A stretch of 7,946 nt of DNA from Chromatiales bacterium (GTDB lineage Bacteria; Pseudomonadota; Gammaproteobacteria; CAMYNG01): NCBI GenBank assembly GCA_027021685.1, contig JALUTW010000353.1, positions 1 to 7,946 on the forward strand, written 5' to 3'. The notes under the pieces were generated by a model. It was not told the origin of the DNA. It was given only the letters and a program-made list of their open reading frames with translations, and did not search any database. This document shows positions 7,563 to 7,946 of the stretch, piece after piece (within the stretch, counting starts at the first letter, position 1; each line of letters starts with the position of its first letter). Made by a program: the position numbers and the translations under genes.

Positions 7563-7901
7563 ATGAAAAAAATCGAGGCCATCATCAAACCCTTCAAGCT
7601 GGACGACGTGCGCGAGGCGCTGTCGGAGATTGGCGTCACCGGCATGACCGCCATCGAGGTCAAGGGCTTCGGGCGGCAAAAGGGCCATACCGAGCTCTAT
7701 CGCGGTGCCGAGTACGTCATCGATTTTCTGCCCAAGGTGAAGCTGGAGATCGTGGTCAGCGACGACCTGGCCGATCGCTGCATCGAGGCCATTTCCAACG
7801 CGGCACGCACCGGCAAGATCGGCGACGGCAAGATCTTCGTGTCCAGCGTGGAGCGGGTGGTGCGCATCCGCACCGGCGAAGAGGGCGAGGCCGCGATCTG
7901 A
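7563..7901 (+). CDS. glnB: Nitrogen regulatory protein P-II
   Basis: A 112-residue cytoplasmic PII protein, a trimeric sensor of ATP/ADP and 2-oxoglutarate that in proteobacteria is uridylylated by GlnD when glutamine is low. It controls partners such as GlnE and NtrB. The N-terminus MKKIEAIIKPFKLDDVREAL is canonical. The T-loop (about 37-55) includes GRQKGHTELYRGAEY, with the uridylylation site Y51. K58 (FLPKVK) and the B-loop TGKIGDGKIFV (about 87-97, including K90) are present, followed by R101 and R103. The sequence is complete and typical. The ATG at 7563 has only a weak GGGA-like ribosome site (7549-7552); the long in-frame extension upstream is non-coding intergenic sequence. GlnB is preferred over GlnK because no amtB follows immediately, although the window ends too soon to exclude it. 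The gene is probably transcribed from its own promoter in the 172-bp gap. Confidence 0.93.
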   Translation: MKKIEAIIKPFKLDDVREALSEIGVTGMTAIEVKGFGRQKGHTELYRGAEYVIDFLPKVKLEIVVSDDLADRCIEAISNAARTGKIGDGKIFVSSVERVVRIRTGEEGEAAI

Positions 7902-7910
7902 CAGGATGTC

Positions 7911-7935
7911 GAAAAAGGCCGTCCCGGCCTTTTTC
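7911..7935. terminator. Intrinsic terminator after glnB, symmetric
   Basis: A perfect 11-bp inverted repeat: GAAAAAGGCCG (7911-7921), loop TCC, CGGCCTTTTTC (7925-7935). It begins 9 bp after the glnB stop. The 3' T-run makes it a factor-independent terminator for glnB. The matching 5' A-run means it could also stop transcription arriving on the minus strand from a convergent gene beyond the right edge. Confidence 0.88.
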
Positions 7936-7946
7936 AACGTGCCGAA

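Overview
The window is very GC-rich, gene-dense chromosomal DNA. Its gene families (a type II secretion protein N tail, PilS/PilR, a PP0621-family protein, SucC/SucD, glutamine-dependent NadE and a PII protein) suggest a high-GC gammaproteobacterium. A purple-sulfur or Ectothiorhodospira-like member of the Chromatiales would fit, but that placement is inferred from gene content and protein style, not from a search. No tRNA, rRNA, CRISPR array, insertion sequence, phage gene or attachment site was seen.

Layout. Positions 1-266 (+) hold the 3' end of a gene whose product resembles the C-terminus of GspN. It converges on pilR. The 129-bp gap between them is filled by C-rich degenerate repeats, including a near-perfect two-copy 34-bp tandem repeat whose second copy contains the pilR stop codon. 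Positions 396-3632 (-) form a compact operon read right to left: a small membrane/zinc-ribbon-like protein (PP0621 family), the histidine kinase pilS and the sigma-54 response regulator pilR, with gaps of 9 and 6 bp. Positions 3633-3713 form a short divergent promoter region. Positions 3714-7390 (+) form a second operon, sucC-sucD-nadE: sucD follows sucC by 1 bp, and nadE starts with GTG inside the end of sucD. After a 172-bp gap comes glnB (PII, 7563-7901), ending in a strong symmetric hairpin terminator at 7911-7935.

Function. The left operon senses an envelope or pilin signal and activates sigma-54-dependent genes; in relatives the target is the pilin gene pilA, which is not in this window. 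The right operon combines substrate-level ATP production in the TCA cycle (succinyl-CoA synthetase) with the last step of NAD synthesis, which uses ATP and glutamine. It is followed by PII, which senses ATP/ADP, 2-oxoglutarate and, through uridylylation, glutamine. All complete genes look intact, with their catalytic motifs in place.

I see no undescribed multi-gene system here. The points most worth a second look are non-coding: the repeat array at the gspN/pilR junction and its Rho-site-like composition, a possible 11-codon leader ORF overlapping the start of the PP0621-family gene, and a paired direct repeat upstream of glnB.
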